DNA from: Dyella ginsengisoli LA-4
GTDB taxonomy: Bacteria > Pseudomonadota > Gammaproteobacteria > Xanthomonadales > Rhodanobacteraceae
Length of the DNA: 64,000 nucleotides
Direction: 5' to 3'
NCBI RefSeq assembly: GCF_000334915.1
Contig: NZ_AMSF01000025.1
Coordinates: forward strand, 1 to 64,000
Shown: positions 8,318-18,265 of the stretch, in pieces
How the letters are laid out: each line of letters begins with the position of its first letter
Position numbering within the stretch: the stretch's first letter is position 1
The notes under the pieces: generated by a model
Told to the model about the DNA's origin: nothing
Seen by the model: only the letters and a program-made list of their open reading frames with translations
The model's database searches: none
Position numbers and translations under genes: made by a program

Positions 8318-10644
8318 AACGGCAGCTTCAGGCCGGGCTTCACCAGGAACAGCTGCTCGCGGAAGACCTGCTGGATGCGCTTGAGCGCGGTCGGGTTGTC
8401 CGCATCGAAGCGCAGCACCAGGGTCGGCGTGGTGTTCGACGCCCGCACGAGACCCCAGCCATCCGGCCAGTCGGCACGCACGCCGTCGATGGTCACCAGC
8501 GTGGCGTCCGGGAAGCTGGCCTTTTCACGGAAGGCGTCCATGAAGCGCTTCTGCTCGCCCTCCGCCAGGTCGATCTTCAGCTCCGGGGTGGATACGCCCT
8601 TCGGGCAGGTGGCGAAGATGTCCTCCGGGCTGCGGTCCTCCAGGTCGCCGGCGAGAATCTCCAGCAGCCGCGCGGCGGCATAGATGCCGTCGTCGAAACC
8701 GTACCAGCGCTCCTTGAAGAAGAAGTGCCCGCTCATCTCGCCGGCCAGCTCCGCGCCGGTCTCGCGCATCTTCGCCTTCATCAGCGAGTGGCCGGTACGC
8801 CACATCAGCGGGCTGCCGCCGGCGTCGAGAATCTGCCCCTTGAGGTGGCCGGTGCACTTGACGTCGTAGATGATCGTGGCACCCGGCTGGCGCGCCAGCA
8901 CGTCGCGCGCGAACAGCATCAGGATGCGGTCCGGGTAGACGATCTCGCCTTCGCGGGTCACCACGCCGAGCCGGTCGCCGTCGCCATCGAACGCCACGCC
9001 AAGGTCGGCGCCCGTCTGCTTCACGGCAAGGATCAGGTCCTCGAGATTGGCCGGATCGGAGGGGTCCGGGTGATGGTTCGGGAAGCTGCCGTCAACATCG
9101 CAGTACAGCGGCACCACTTCGCAGCCGATGCCCTCCAGCACCTGCGGAGCGACCATGCCCGGGATGCCGTTGCCACAATCCACCACCACCTTGAGCATGC
9201 GCTCGGCCTGCACGTCCGAGGCGATCCGCTCGATGTAGTCGGGCACGACATCCAGATTCCGGGAGCTGCCGTGCCCGTCGTCCGGCAGGTCGCCTTCCAC
9301 GATGCGACGGTACAGGTCCTGGATCGCCGCCTCGGCCAGCGTTTGCCCGCCGACGACGATCTTGAACCCGTTGTACTCCGGCGGATTGTGGCTGCCGGTG
9401 ACCGCCACGCCACAACCGGTGTTGAGCCGGAATGCCGCGTAGTACACCACCGGCGTGGGCACCGCGCCGATGTCGATGACGTCAATGCCTGCCAGCTGCA
9501 GGCCTTCGGCCAGGGCCCCGGCCAGTTCCGGGCCGGAGCTGCGGCCGTCGCGGCCGACCACGATCTCGCGCAGACCCTGCTCGCGCATCATGCCGCCGAT
9601 CGCCTGGCCCAGCCGCTTGGCCACGGGGCGGTCCAGCGTCTTGCCGACCACGCCGCGCACGTCGTAGGCGCGGAAGATCGATGGGTCGATGGTCACCACC
9701 GGCGGAGGCGCCTTCGGCGGCGCTCCCTGAGACGGCGGTGAAGGCGGCGGGATGGCCGGACGCGCCCGCTCGCGACGCGGTGGCAACGGAACGTCCTCCA
9801 CCGCCGGCTCGGTCGCCTCGCTGCCCGGGCTCGCTCCCCGCAAACGCAGCAGCCATACGCCGGCACCCAGACCGAGCAGGCTCAGCAACGCGGCGAGCGG
9901 CCATTGGCGCGGCAGCACGATAAAGGCCGCCGGCAATGCCGCCGTGACGCTGAACGCGCTGTTCGGCACCGGCTCGCCGCTATCTTCCTCGGGCACCGCC
10001 GATGCGTTTCCGTGCGACAGCAGGCCGAGGTCGGTGCGGTCGTCGCCCTGGCGCAGCTCGATGCGACCGCCGGCCGGGGACACCGCATCGAAGGCCCTGG
10101 CCACCGGCTCGAACGGCATTTCCACCCACGCCCAGGCGACTGGGTGCTGCAGCGGACCGACCGGCATGGCAAACGAGACATGACGCCCGTCACGGGCATT
10201 CACCGATTCGGCCAGGGCCGGGCCATCGATGCTTTGCGCGGTGATCAACTGGGCGGCCTTGGCGTAGCCGAACTCGCGATAGTTGGCGTGCAGCACTTCA
10301 CCCAGGGACGGACTGTAGAACTCCACCACCCGTGACCCGGGCACGGCCGCCTTCACCGCCGCCACGGCGGCATTGGCGTCGGCTGCCAGCGTGGCGGGAT
10401 CGACCTGATCCAGCGCGTTACGGACCGCGCGACGCTGGCTGTCCAGCGCGGCCGACACGGCCCTGACCGCTGCGGCCTGGGCCTGATGGACGCGATCGTT
10501 GGCGTGTCCCTCGTTCGCGATCAGCCATGTTTGCCAGCCGGCAAACAAGCCGAGCACGACCAGCAGCGTGCCGACGGCCAGCGGCAACAGACGCCTCCAG
10601 TCGACCTCGGCCAGTGCGTTGGCCTTCCCCCAGCTCAAACCCAT
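8314..10644 (-). CDS. algC: Membrane-anchored phosphomannomutase/phosphoglucomutase
   Basis: Interconverts mannose or glucose 1- and 6-phosphates, feeding LPS and exopolysaccharide sugar-nucleotide pools. The 776-residue protein has two halves. Residues 1-270 carry a transmembrane helix (17-42), a region of about 205 residues predicted to be periplasmic, and a second helix (248-268). A proline-rich linker (287-316) leads to a complete phosphohexomutase (320-776) with the phosphoserine loop TGSHNPP (Ser418), metal loop DGDGD (553-557), sugar loop GEMSGH (635-640) and a C-terminal phosphate loop with RASNTTP. Classical AlgC/XanA are about 450-465 residues. It is the last gene of coaBC-dut-algC, 15 bp after dut. 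Confidence 0.9.
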   Translation of the reverse strand: MGLSWGKANALAEVDWRRLLPLAVGTLLVVLGLFAGWQTWLIANEGHANDRVHQAQAAAVRAVSAALDSQRRAVRNALDQVDPATLAADANAAVAAVKAAVPGSRVVEFYSPSLGEVLHANYREFGYAKAAQLITAQSIDGPALAESVNARDGRHVSFAMPVGPLQHPVAWAWVEMPFEPVARAFDAVSPAGGRIELRQGDDRTDLGLLSHGNASAVPEEDSGEPVPNSAFSVTAALPAAFIVLPRQWPLAALLSLLGLGAGVWLLRLRGASPGSEATEPAVEDVPLPPRRERARPAIPPPSPPSQGAPPKAPPPVVTIDPSIFRAYDVRGVVGKTLDRPVAKRLGQAIGGMMREQGLREIVVGRDGRSSGPELAGALAEGLQLAGIDVIDIGAVPTPVVYYAAFRLNTGCGVAVTGSHNPPEYNGFKIVVGGQTLAEAAIQDLYRRIVEGDLPDDGHGSSRNLDVVPDYIERIASDVQAERMLKVVVDCGNGIPGMVAPQVLEGIGCEVVPLYCDVDGSFPNHHPDPSDPANLEDLILAVKQTGADLGVAFDGDGDRLGVVTREGEIVYPDRILMLFARDVLARQPGATIIYDVKCTGHLKGQILDAGGSPLMWRTGHSLMKAKMRETGAELAGEMSGHFFFKERWYGFDDGIYAAARLLEILAGDLEDRSPEDIFATCPKGVSTPELKIDLAEGEQKRFMDAFREKASFPDATLVTIDGVRADWPDGWGLVRASNTTPTLVLRFDADNPTALKRIQQVFREQLFLVKPGLKLPF

Positions 10645-10659
10645 CCCCGCCCCCGCAGA

Positions 10660-11115
10660 TCAGTTGATTCCGGTCGATCCGAAGCCGCCCTGCCCCCGTT
10701 CCGACGGTGCGAACTCTTCCACCACCTTCAGCCGCGCCTGCGCTACCGGCACGAGCAGCAGTTGTGCGATGCGGTCGCCCACCCCGATGGTGACCGGCTG
10801 GGCGCCGCGGTTCCAGCACGAAATCATCAGCGGCCCCTGGTAGTCGGCGTCGATGACGCCGACCAGGTTGCCCATCACCAGGCCCTGCTTATGCCCCAGA
10901 CCGGACCGCGGCACGATCAGCGCACACCAGCCGGGATCGCCGATATGGATCGCGAAGCCGCTCGGCACCAGCAGGGTCTCGCCCGGAGCGAGGGTGGCCG
11001 GGGTCTCCAGCGCGGCGCGCAGGTCCATACCTGCGCTGCCCATGGTGGCCGGTTCCGGTAGCGGAATACTGTGGCCCAGTCGCGGATCGAGGATCTTCAG
11101 TTCGACGTCGATCAC
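10660..11115 (-). CDS. dut: dUTP diphosphatase
   Basis: Hydrolyses dUTP to dUMP, keeping uracil out of DNA and supplying dTMP synthesis. The 151-residue trimeric-type dUTPase shows the five motifs in order: [30 protein letters not shown] and the C-terminal GGFGSTG. Its ATG overlaps the coaBC stop by four bases (ATGA), indicating coupled translation. The order coaBC-dut-algC is also known in Pseudomonas. Confidence 0.97.
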   Translation of the reverse strand: MIDVELKILDPRLGHSIPLPEPATMGSAGMDLRAALETPATLAPGETLLVPSGFAIHIGDPGWCALIVPRSGLGHKQGLVMGNLVGVIDADYQGPLMISCWNRGAQPVTIGVGDRIAQLLLVPVAQARLKVVEEFAPSERGQGGFGSTGIN

Positions 11116-12317
11116 GCGCGCGCCCCCTGGAAGCGCTCGGCCACGCAGGCGACCAGTTCACGGGCCAGCTCGGCCTTGCCGGCCCGCGGCAGTTCGCGCG
11201 AACCGCCGTTCCAGTAGAGGGTGAGCGCGTTGTCGGCGGTCTCGAACCCCAGTCCCTCGCCCACCTGGTTGGCGGCGATCATGTCGAGCTTCTTGCGGTG
11301 CAGCTTGTCCTGCGCGTAGGTCGCCACGTCGTGCGTCTCGGCGGCGAAGCCGACCAGGAACGGATGCTCCGGCAACGCGGACAGGCTGGCCAGGATGTCG
11401 GGGTTTTCCGCCAGGGTCAGCACCAGGTCGGCACCGGCCTGCTTCTTCAGCTTGCACGGCGCCACCTGCTGCGGACGGTAGTCGCCGACCGCCGCCGCGG
11501 CGATGTAGATGTCGGCACCGTTCGAAGCCTCCAGCACCGCCGCATGCATCTGCGCCGCGCTGCGCACGTCGATCCGCTGCGCCACCCCGGCCGGCGTCGG
11601 CAGGCCCACCGGTCCGGCCACGAGCGTTACCCGGGCACCCGCCAGGGCGCAGGCCTCGGCCACGGCGAACCCCATCTTTCCGGAACTGCGGTTGCCGATG
11701 AAGCGCACCGGGTCGATGTCCTCGTAGGTCGGGCCCGCGCTGACCACCACGTGGCGGCCGGCCAGCAGGCCGCTGCCGAACGACGCTACCAGCGCGTCGC
11801 GCAGATCCATCGGCTCGAGCATGCGGCCGGAGCCGACGTCGCCGCAGGCCTGCTCGCCGGCGGCCGGGCCCAGCACGGTCACGCCGCGCGAGCGCAGCGT
11901 CGCCAGGTTCGCCTGCACCGCCGGATGCGCCCACATCTGCTGGTTCATCGCCGGCGCCACCGACACCGGGGCGGCGCTGGCCAGGCACAGGGTGGTCAGC
12001 AGGTCGTCGGCCTGCCCTTGCGCCAGCCGGGCCAGCACGTCGGCACTGGCCGGGGCGACGAGGATGCGTTCGGCCCAGCGCGCCAGTTCGATATGGCCCA
12101 TCGCCGCCTCGGCCGATTCGTCCCACAGCGACACCCGCACCGGCGCGCCGGAGAGCGCCTGGAAGGTGGTCGGCGTGACGAAGTGGGTGGCGCCCTCGGT
12201 CATCACCACGCGCACCTCGGCGCCGAGGTCGCGCAGGCGACGGACCAGTTCGCAGGACTTGTAGGCGGCGATGCCGCCGGACACGCCCAGCAGGATGCGG
12301 CGGTGGGCAAGACTCAT
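11112..12317 (-). CDS. coaBC: Bifunctional phosphopantothenoylcysteine synthetase/decarboxylase
   Basis: Carries out two steps of coenzyme A synthesis: joining cysteine to phosphopantothenate and decarboxylating the product. The 401-residue protein has the flavin decarboxylase domain first ([14 protein letters not shown] at residue 8, then PAMNQQMW) and the CTP-dependent synthetase domain second ([42 protein letters not shown]). ATG 12317 matches the family N-terminus; the frame stays open upstream but that extension resembles nothing. Confidence 0.96.
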   Translation of the reverse strand: MSLAHRRILLGVSGGIAAYKSCELVRRLRDLGAEVRVVMTEGATHFVTPTTFQALSGAPVRVSLWDESAEAAMGHIELARWAERILVAPASADVLARLAQGQADDLLTTLCLASAAPVSVAPAMNQQMWAHPAVQANLATLRSRGVTVLGPAAGEQACGDVGSGRMLEPMDLRDALVASFGSGLLAGRHVVVSAGPTYEDIDPVRFIGNRSSGKMGFAVAEACALAGARVTLVAGPVGLPTPAGVAQRIDVRSAAQMHAAVLEASNGADIYIAAAAVGDYRPQQVAPCKLKKQAGADLVLTLAENPDILASLSALPEHPFLVGFAAETHDVATYAQDKLHRKKLDMIAANQVGEGLGFETADNALTLYWNGGSRELPRAGKAELARELVACVAERFQGARA

Positions 12318-12461
12318 GGATGGGCCCGTGGTTCGTTTGGCCCGGTAGCTTACCGGAATCGCCCGTCGCGGCTGAGCTTGGTCGGGCGGGCGATCCCGGT
12401 GTGCGTCACACCACGGCCCGGGGTGCCAGCGGGTCACCCAGGCCAAGCCTGAACGGCGAGG

Positions 12462-12617
12462 TCCAGCGCTCTGGTCGAAGTGCTGCCCGACTTTCCCCCG
12501 GAGCCGTCCCCGGTCTACGTGCTTTACCCGCAGAACCGCCAGCTGTCGCCGCGGGTGCGGGTATTCATCGACTGGCTCAGCGCGGAGTTCGCCCGGCATC
12601 TGCCCGCGCCCGCCTGA
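12462..12617 (+). pseudogene. C-terminal remnant of a LysR-family regulator
   Basis: Read in frame, this piece gives [20 protein letters not shown], then [20 protein letters not shown] and a stop (TGA 12615-12617). This is the last about 50 residues of a LysR effector-binding domain. No HTH or start is found upstream within 150 bp of the coaBC promoter region, so it is a decayed fragment. It resembles the tail of the intact LysR gene at 58594-59616 (VYPQKRHLSARVRAFIGWV) but is clearly diverged from it. Confidence 0.75.
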
Positions 12618-12698
12618 CCGCTTGGCGCGCGGTCGGCCCACGTCGCGGGTCGCGCTTTCCCGATGGGTGCGCGCTTTGGGCACCGGCACGCTGTGCGG

Positions 12699-13370
12699 AT
12701 GAGCATCCGCCACTGGCCCGAAACCGAACGACCCCGCGAAAAGCTGCTGGCCCGCGGCTGCGCCGCGTTGACCGATGCCGAACTGATCGCCGTGCTGCTG
12801 GGCAGCGGCATCCCGGGTACCGACGCGATCGCGCTGGGCCGGGGCCTGCTGCAGGACAACGGAGGACTCGCCTCCCTGCTTGGCGCTCCAGCGGAGGCCA
12901 TCAGCCGGCGCGGCATCGGCCCAGCCAAGCGCGCGCGCCTGATCGCTGCGCTGGAACTGGCCCGCCGCGCGCTGGGCGAACAGCTACGCGAACGCCCGGC
13001 GCTGAGCAGCCCGCGGGACAGCGGGGATTATCTGCGTGCGCAGCTGCGCGATCGTCCCTACGAGGTGTTCGCCTGCCTGTACCTGGACAACCGACACCGC
13101 GTGCTGGCGTTCGAGGAGCTGTTTCGCGGCACCGTCGACGGCGCCAGCGTGCATCCGCGCGAAGTCGTGCGCGCCTGCATAAGGCACAACGCCTGCGCGG
13201 TGATCTTCGCGCACAACCATCCGAGCGGCGTGGCCGAGCCCAGTGCGGCCGACCGGGCGATCACCCGCGAGCTGCGTGACGCGCTGCAGCTGATCGGGGT
13301 GCGCGTGCTCGACCATCTGGTCATCGGGGCCGGCGCGCCCGTGTCGATGGCCGAGCGCGGGCTGATCTGA
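12699..13370 (+). CDS. radC: RadC-family JAB/MPN-domain protein
   Basis: A 223-residue protein with an N-terminal helix-hairpin-helix region (about 40-80) and a JAB1/MPN metalloprotease-like domain. The metal motif HxH-x10-D is intact: His172, His174 and Asp185 in HNHPSGVAEPSAAD. The historic link to DNA repair is not established for the family. ATG 12699 gives the usual N-terminus (SIRHWPETERPREKLL). Its place next to coaBC, on the opposite strand, is conserved in many proteobacteria. Confidence 0.93.
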   Translation: MSIRHWPETERPREKLLARGCAALTDAELIAVLLGSGIPGTDAIALGRGLLQDNGGLASLLGAPAEAISRRGIGPAKRARLIAALELARRALGEQLRERPALSSPRDSGDYLRAQLRDRPYEVFACLYLDNRHRVLAFEELFRGTVDGASVHPREVVRACIRHNACAVIFAHNHPSGVAEPSAADRAITRELRDALQLIGVRVLDHLVIGAGAPVSMAERGLI

Positions 13371-13392
13371 GCATCAGCGGATCGCGAGGGTC

Positions 13393-13441
13393 AAAAAAAA
13401 GGGCGATGCAGGCTCACGCCGCACCGCCCATGCCGTTTTTT
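13393..13441. terminator. Rho-independent terminator after radC
   Basis: A hairpin at 13401-13429 (arms GGGCGATGC and GCACCGCCC, with an inner GGC-TCAC-GCC) is flanked by eight As (13393-13400) and six Ts (13436-13441). It can end radC transcription and has the layout of a bidirectional terminator. Confidence 0.7.
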
Positions 13442-13854
13442 GGGGAGGGTGGAGAACACGGTATCTCCTGGCGCCCGACGACTCCGGGGAGGATAGGTCG
13501 TCGAGCACGGGGCGCAGTGTGGCGGCGCCGCATGACAGGTGCGTGACGCTGGCGCGTCGTGCGCGGGACAACGCAGGTACGCGGAAAGTTATGCACATTT
13601 CGCCAGGAAGGGCATTTGCGGGACCAACATGACCCGCAAGCAAGATACTTGCTTCAAAATATTGAAATTAATACATTTTTGCACATTCGCCACGATGAAA
13701 ACGGCACGGGAGCCCGGCTGGGCCGACAAACGTGTCACCTTTCCCACAGAGTTATCCACAGGCCTGCTCCCGCACCGCATCAGGACCGCTCCGGGCTGAC
13801 GCTCAGCCTTGCTCTGTTAGCATTGCCGGTCCAATTGCTTGCCGACCCCGACCC
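13442..13854. other. Upstream region of argS with AT-rich tract and DnaA-box match
   Basis: About 410 bp without a convincing gene. An AT-rich tract at 13640-13690 holds a possible promoter: TTGCTT (13649-13654), 17 bp, TACATT (13672-13677), pointing to argS. A perfect DnaA-box nonamer TTATCCACA lies at 13752-13760. Short open frames here lack ribosome binding sites and family resemblance. Confidence 0.5.
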
Positions 13855-15543
13855 GTGAAAGATCAGCTGCGCGCCCTGCTGCTGCAGGCCCTCGACGGCC
13901 TGCGCACCGATTCCACCCTCCCCGCCGATCTCGTGATCCCGCATTTCGTGATCGAGCGAGCGCGCAGCCGCGAGCACGGCGATTTCGCCACCAACCTGGC
14001 GATGCTGCTGGCCAAGCCGGCCCGGGCCAAGCCACGCGAGCTGGCCGAAAAGCTGGTTGCGGCGCTGCCGGCCAACCCGCTGGTGGCGAAAGTCGAGATT
14101 GCCGGCCCCGGCTTCATCAACTTCTTCCTCGCCGTCGAGGCCTACCACGCCGAAGTGCGGCGGATCTTCGCCGAAGGCGATGCCTACGGTCGCAACGCCA
14201 GTGGCGGCGGGCATACCGTGGGCGTGGAATTCGTCTCGGCCAATCCGACCGGGCCGCTGCATGTCGGTCACGGCCGCAACGCCGCGCTGGGCGACTGCGC
14301 GAGCCGCCTGCTGGCGGCCACGGGCTGGAACGTGAAGCGCGAGTTCTACTACAACGACGCCGGCGTCCAGATCGCCAACCTGGCGATCTCGACCCAGGCC
14401 CGCGCGCGCGGGCTGGCGCCCGGGGACGCGGGCTGGCCGGAAGACGGCTACCGCGGCGACTACATCGCCGACGTGGCCAGGGCCTATCTGGCCGGCGACA
14501 GCGTGACGGTGGAAGACCACACCGTCACCGGCGCGAAGGATCCGGAGAATCTGGACGCGATCCGCGCGTTCGCCGTGGCCTACCTGCGCCGCGAGCAGGA
14601 CCTGGACCTGAAGGCCTTCGGCGTGGGCTTCGACACCTACTACCTGGAGTCGTCGCTGTACGCCGACGGCAAGGTGGAGGAAACCGTGCGCGAACTGACC
14701 GCGCACGGCCATACCTACGAGGAAGGCGGTGCACTGTGGTTGCGCACCACCGATTTCGGCGACGACAAGGACCGCGTGATGCGCAAGTCCGACGGCACCT
14801 ACACCTATTTCGTGCCGGACGTGGCCTATCACCTCAGCAAGTGGCAGCGCGGCTACGAGAAGGCGATCACCGTGCTCGGCTCCGACCACCACGGCTCGCT
14901 GGCCCGGGTGAAGGCCGGCCTGCAGGCGCTGGACTGCGGCATTCCCAAGGGCTATCCGGACTACATGCTGTACCAGATGGTGACGGTGATGCGCGGCGGC
15001 GAGGAGGTGAAGATCTCCAAGCGCGCCGGCAGCTACGTGACCCTGCGCGACCTGATCGACGAGGTCGGCCGCGACGCCACGCGCTACTTCCTGATCGCCC
15101 GCAAGGGCGACTCGCAGCTGGTGTTCGACATCGACCTGGCCCGTTCGCAGACCAACGACAACCCGGTCTACTACATCCAGTACGCCCACGCCCGCGTGTG
15201 CAGCGTGCTGCGCCAGGCGGCGGAGAAAGGCCTGGCCGTGGACCTCGACGCCGGACTGGCGCAGCTGGCCCGACTGGACAGCGAGCACGAGCAGGTGCTG
15301 CTGACCGAGCTGTCGAAGTACCCCGAAATGGTTGAGGCCGCGGCCGAGCACCTCGAACCGCACCTGATCGCCGGCTGGCTGCGCGAGCTGGCCAACGCGT
15401 TCCACGCCTACTACAACGCGCACCAGTTCCTGGTCGAGGATGCCGAGCTGCGCAACGCCCGCCTGGCGTTGTCCGTGGCCACCCGCCAGGTGCTGAGGAA
15501 CGGTCTGGACCTGTTGGGCCTGAGCGCCCCGGAGAGCATGTAA
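13855..15543 (+). CDS. argS: Arginyl-tRNA synthetase
   Basis: Charges tRNA-Arg. The 562-residue protein has the N-terminal Add1 domain (about 1-90), the class I HVGHGRN signature (HVGH 136-139), the degenerate KMSKS equivalent [10 protein letters not shown], and a C-terminal DALR anticodon-binding domain ending at [15 protein letters not shown] 13855 gives the usual family start ([12 protein letters not shown]). The SPOR gene starts immediately after the TAA stop. Confidence 0.96.
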   Translation: MKDQLRALLLQALDGLRTDSTLPADLVIPHFVIERARSREHGDFATNLAMLLAKPARAKPRELAEKLVAALPANPLVAKVEIAGPGFINFFLAVEAYHAEVRRIFAEGDAYGRNASGGGHTVGVEFVSANPTGPLHVGHGRNAALGDCASRLLAATGWNVKREFYYNDAGVQIANLAISTQARARGLAPGDAGWPEDGYRGDYIADVARAYLAGDSVTVEDHTVTGAKDPENLDAIRAFAVAYLRREQDLDLKAFGVGFDTYYLESSLYADGKVEETVRELTAHGHTYEEGGALWLRTTDFGDDKDRVMRKSDGTYTYFVPDVAYHLSKWQRGYEKAITVLGSDHHGSLARVKAGLQALDCGIPKGYPDYMLYQMVTVMRGGEEVKISKRAGSYVTLRDLIDEVGRDATRYFLIARKGDSQLVFDIDLARSQTNDNPVYYIQYAHARVCSVLRQAAEKGLAVDLDAGLAQLARLDSEHEQVLLTELSKYPEMVEAAAEHLEPHLIAGWLRELANAFHAYYNAHQFLVEDAELRNARLALSVATRQVLRNGLDLLGLSAPESM

Positions 15544-16248
15544 ATGGCAGCACGCAAGGGCAAGGGCCGGCAGGCCGTCCGCCACAAGAAGGGCGGCATC
15601 CCGGGTTGGGCGATCCTCGCCGTGGGCATCCTCGGCGGTGCCCTGCTGATGGTGATGCTGATGCGCAAGTCGCTGCTGCCGATGGCGCCGACCGGGCCGC
15701 AGCCCAACCCGCAGGCCACCGCCCAGCGCGGCAGCGATCCGGGCGCGGTGGCGCCGGGCAGCGCCGCCACGACGCCGAAGAAGCCGCAGTACGACTTCTA
15801 TTCGCTGCTGTCGGAGAAGGAAGTGCGCATCCCCGACTCGGTGATCAGCGCCCAGGCGCGCGCCGAGCAGCAGAAGCAGCAGCAGGCGCGCGAGGCCGCG
15901 GCCGCCCAGATCGCCGCCCAGCAGCAGGCCAGCGTGCCCCCGCCGCCGCCCGGCGTGACGCGCGAAAACGTCACCGCCGCACCGGCCGCCGCCGTCCAGG
16001 CACCGGCCGCCGGCAGCGGGTACCTGTTGCAGGTCGGCGCGTTCCCGAATGCCGCCGACGCGGAAAGCCTGAAGGCACGACTGGCGCTGCAGGGCTTCGT
16101 TGCCAACGTGCAGTCGGTCACCGTGGGTGGCCAGGTGTTCCATCGCGTGCGGCTGGGGCCGTTCCGTTCGGCCACCGAGCTGGAATCGGCCAAGCAGCGG
16201 CTGGCGAACGCCGGCATCAACGCGATCGCCCTGAAGGAAGGCCACTGA
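15544..16248 (+). CDS. SPOR-domain membrane protein (FtsN-like)
   Basis: Predicted inner-membrane protein binding septal, stem-peptide-poor glycan strands. Its 234 residues contain a basic cytoplasmic tail, one transmembrane helix (about 19-40), a Gln/Ala/Pro-rich periplasmic linker, and a C-terminal SPOR domain (about 155-232) with YLLQVGAFPNAADAESLKARL. The ATG directly abuts the argS stop. The argS-SPOR order is common in this lineage. Whether it is the essential divisome protein FtsN cannot be told from sequence alone. Confidence 0.88.
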   Translation: MAARKGKGRQAVRHKKGGIPGWAILAVGILGGALLMVMLMRKSLLPMAPTGPQPNPQATAQRGSDPGAVAPGSAATTPKKPQYDFYSLLSEKEVRIPDSVISAQARAEQQKQQQAREAAAAQIAAQQQASVPPPPPGVTRENVTAAPAAAVQAPAAGSGYLLQVGAFPNAADAESLKARLALQGFVANVQSVTVGGQVFHRVRLGPFRSATELESAKQRLANAGINAIALKEGH

Positions 16249-16270
16249 GCCACTTAGCGAGTCCCGAACG

Positions 16271-17026
16271 ATGAACACCAAGACCGCACTGATCACCGGC
16301 GCCACCTCCGGCTTCGGCGCCGCCGCCGTGGACCGCTTCGTCGCCGGCGGCTGGCGCGTGGTCGCCACCGGCCGCCGCGCCGAGCGGCTGCAGAAGCTGG
16401 TCGACAAGCATGGTGCCGACCGCGTGCATCCGCTGGCCTTCGACATGCGCGACGAGGCCGCGATGCGCGCGGCGATCGCCGGGCTGCCGGCCGAGTTCGC
16501 CGGCATCGACCTGCTGGTGAACAACGCCGGGCTGGCGCTGGGCACCGCGCCGGCACAGCAGGCGGACCTGGCCCAGTGGAAGCAGATGATCGACACCAAC
16601 ATCACCGCCCTGGTGACGATCACCCACCTGCTGCTGCCCACGCTGGTCGAGCGTCGCGGCGCGATCGTCAACATCAGCTCGATCGCCGGCAGCTACCCGT
16701 ACCGGGGCGGCAATGTATACGGCGGCAGCAAGGCCTTCGTCAGCCAGTTCACCCAGAACCTGCGCACCGACCTGCACGGCACCGGCGTGCGGGTGAGCTC
16801 GATCGAGCCGGGCATGGCGCAGACCGAGTTCACCCTGGTGCGCACCGGCGGCGACCAGTCCGCCTCGGACCAGCTCTACGCCGGGGTCGATCCGATCACC
16901 GCCGAAGACATCGCCGGGTCGATCTGGTGGATCGCCACCCTGCCGCCGCACCTCAACATCAACCGGCTCGAAGTGATGCCGGTGAACCAGTCGGCCGCCG
17001 GCCTGCAGGTGCATCGCGACGCCTGA
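16271..17026 (+). CDS. YdfG-like short-chain dehydrogenase
   Basis: NADP(H)-dependent SDR of 251 residues, close to YdfG, which oxidises 3-hydroxy acids such as L-allo-threonine and serine. The cofactor loop TGATSGFG, the NNAG motif, the catalytic Ser in NISSIAG and the Tyr-Lys pair in YGGSKAF are all present. It lies 22 bp after the SPOR gene without a strong ribosome binding site and converges on the patatin gene. Substrate is inferred from family resemblance. Confidence 0.87.
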   Translation: MNTKTALITGATSGFGAAAVDRFVAGGWRVVATGRRAERLQKLVDKHGADRVHPLAFDMRDEAAMRAAIAGLPAEFAGIDLLVNNAGLALGTAPAQQADLAQWKQMIDTNITALVTITHLLLPTLVERRGAIVNISSIAGSYPYRGGNVYGGSKAFVSQFTQNLRTDLHGTGVRVSSIEPGMAQTEFTLVRTGGDQSASDQLYAGVDPITAEDIAGSIWWIATLPPHLNINRLEVMPVNQSAAGLQVHRDA

Positions 17027-17052
17027 CGCCCCGCCGCCTGCCGGCAGACCGA

Positions 17053-18255
17053 TCAGCCCCGATGCACGTCGTGGGTCACGAACGGATGCTCGGCGTCGGG
17101 GTAGTCCAGCCAGTGCGGATGGGCCAGGGTGTGGCGCATGTCGTCCAGTCCGGCGCGCCAGTGGCGGCGCATGCTGTTGGCGCTGAACTCGTAGTCCTTG
17201 TAGTGCCCTTCGTACGGCTTGTCGCGGTAGATCAGGTGCACCAGGTTGGTCAGCGCTCCGGACGAGCGCGCCTGCGCCCGCACGAATGCCGGATCGTCGC
17301 GGCGGGACTCGGGTACCAGCGTCATCAGGTCGTGCAGCAGGCGCTGGTGCTCGTGCTCGCGCGCCATGTATTCGGTGACCAGCCGGGTGCGGCTGGAGAA
17401 CTGGATGTCCTTGCTGCGCGAGGCGACCTGCGGCAGGTCGTGCGGCAGCTCGCCCATCGCACTCCACAGGTCGACCTGGAAGATCAGCGCATCGTGGGCC
17501 GGGCGGTCGCGCAGCACCTTGTACAGCGGCGTGTTGGAGACCATGCCCCCGTCCCAGTAGAACTCGCCGTCGATCTCCACCGCCGGAAAGCCCGGCGGCA
17601 GCGCGCCGGAGGCCATGAAGTGCTCGGCGCGCAGGGCCTGCCGGGTGCTGTCGAAGTACTCGAAGTTGCCGTTGCGCACGTTCACCGCACCCACCGAGAC
17701 GCGGATCGTGCGCGGGTCGTTGATCCGGTCGAAATCGACCAGCCGCTCCAGCGTGCTGCGCAGCGGCCCGGTGTCGTACCAGCTGGCCAGGTGCGGCCCG
17801 CGGCGCCACGGCGCCAATGGGGGAATCGGCATGCGCGGCAGGAAGAAGCCCGCCTGGCCTTCCAGCAGCGCGCGCATCGCCGCCATGCCGCTGAGGCCGT
17901 GCTGCAGCGGCAGCGGCCACGGCAGGTCGTCGAACTCCGGCGACGCCAGCGGTGCCGGCAGGAACGGCGGCTTGCAGATGGTCTTCCAGAACTCGCGCAG
18001 CTTCGCCACCCGGTGTTCCGGCGCGTTGCCGGCGATCACCGCCGCGTTCAACGCGCCGATGGAGATGCCTGCCACCCAGTTCGGCAGGCGACCGCTGGCA
18101 TGCAGGCCTTCGTAGACGCCGGCCTGGTAGGCGCCGAGGGCGCCTCCGCCCTGCAGCACGAGGGCGACGGTGGGGTACTCGCGCGCGGCCGGGGTCGCCG
18201 CCTTGCGCGGTGCGGCGGGCTTGCGGGCGCGGGACCTGGATGGAGGGTTGGTCAT
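17053..18255 (-). CDS. Patatin-like phospholipase with DUF3734
   Basis: Predicted serine lipid acyl hydrolase of 400 residues. After a basic Ala/Pro/Arg-rich N-terminus, the patatin domain shows the oxyanion loop GGGALGAYQAG (37-47), nucleophile elbow GISIG (63-67, Ser65) and the Asp of WDGG (235-237). The C-terminal region (YEFSANSMRRHWRAGLDDM) matches DUF3734. ATG 18255 has GAGGAA at the right distance. It is the third gene of a leftward set with 3-hydroxybutyrate dehydrogenase and acetoacetate decarboxylase, so a link to polyhydroxybutyrate or membrane-lipid turnover is plausible but unproved. Confidence 0.88.
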   Translation of the reverse strand: MTNPPSRSRARKPAAPRKAATPAAREYPTVALVLQGGGALGAYQAGVYEGLHASGRLPNWVAGISIGALNAAVIAGNAPEHRVAKLREFWKTICKPPFLPAPLASPEFDDLPWPLPLQHGLSGMAAMRALLEGQAGFFLPRMPIPPLAPWRRGPHLASWYDTGPLRSTLERLVDFDRINDPRTIRVSVGAVNVRNGNFEYFDSTRQALRAEHFMASGALPPGFPAVEIDGEFYWDGGMVSNTPLYKVLRDRPAHDALIFQVDLWSAMGELPHDLPQVASRSKDIQFSSRTRLVTEYMAREHEHQRLLHDLMTLVPESRRDDPAFVRAQARSSGALTNLVHLIYRDKPYEGHYKDYEFSANSMRRHWRAGLDDMRHTLAHPHWLDYPDAEHPFVTHDVHRG

Positions 18256-18265
18256 CGCATGTTCC

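Noticed and set aside
13752..13760. Replication origin at the DnaA box
   Set aside because: Only one perfect box and none of the usual origin genes; a promoter-associated site is more likely.
13780..16674. Very long minus-strand frame across argS and the SPOR gene
   Set aside because: High-GC antisense shadow rich in His, Arg and Gln; argS and SPOR motifs are unambiguous on the other strand.
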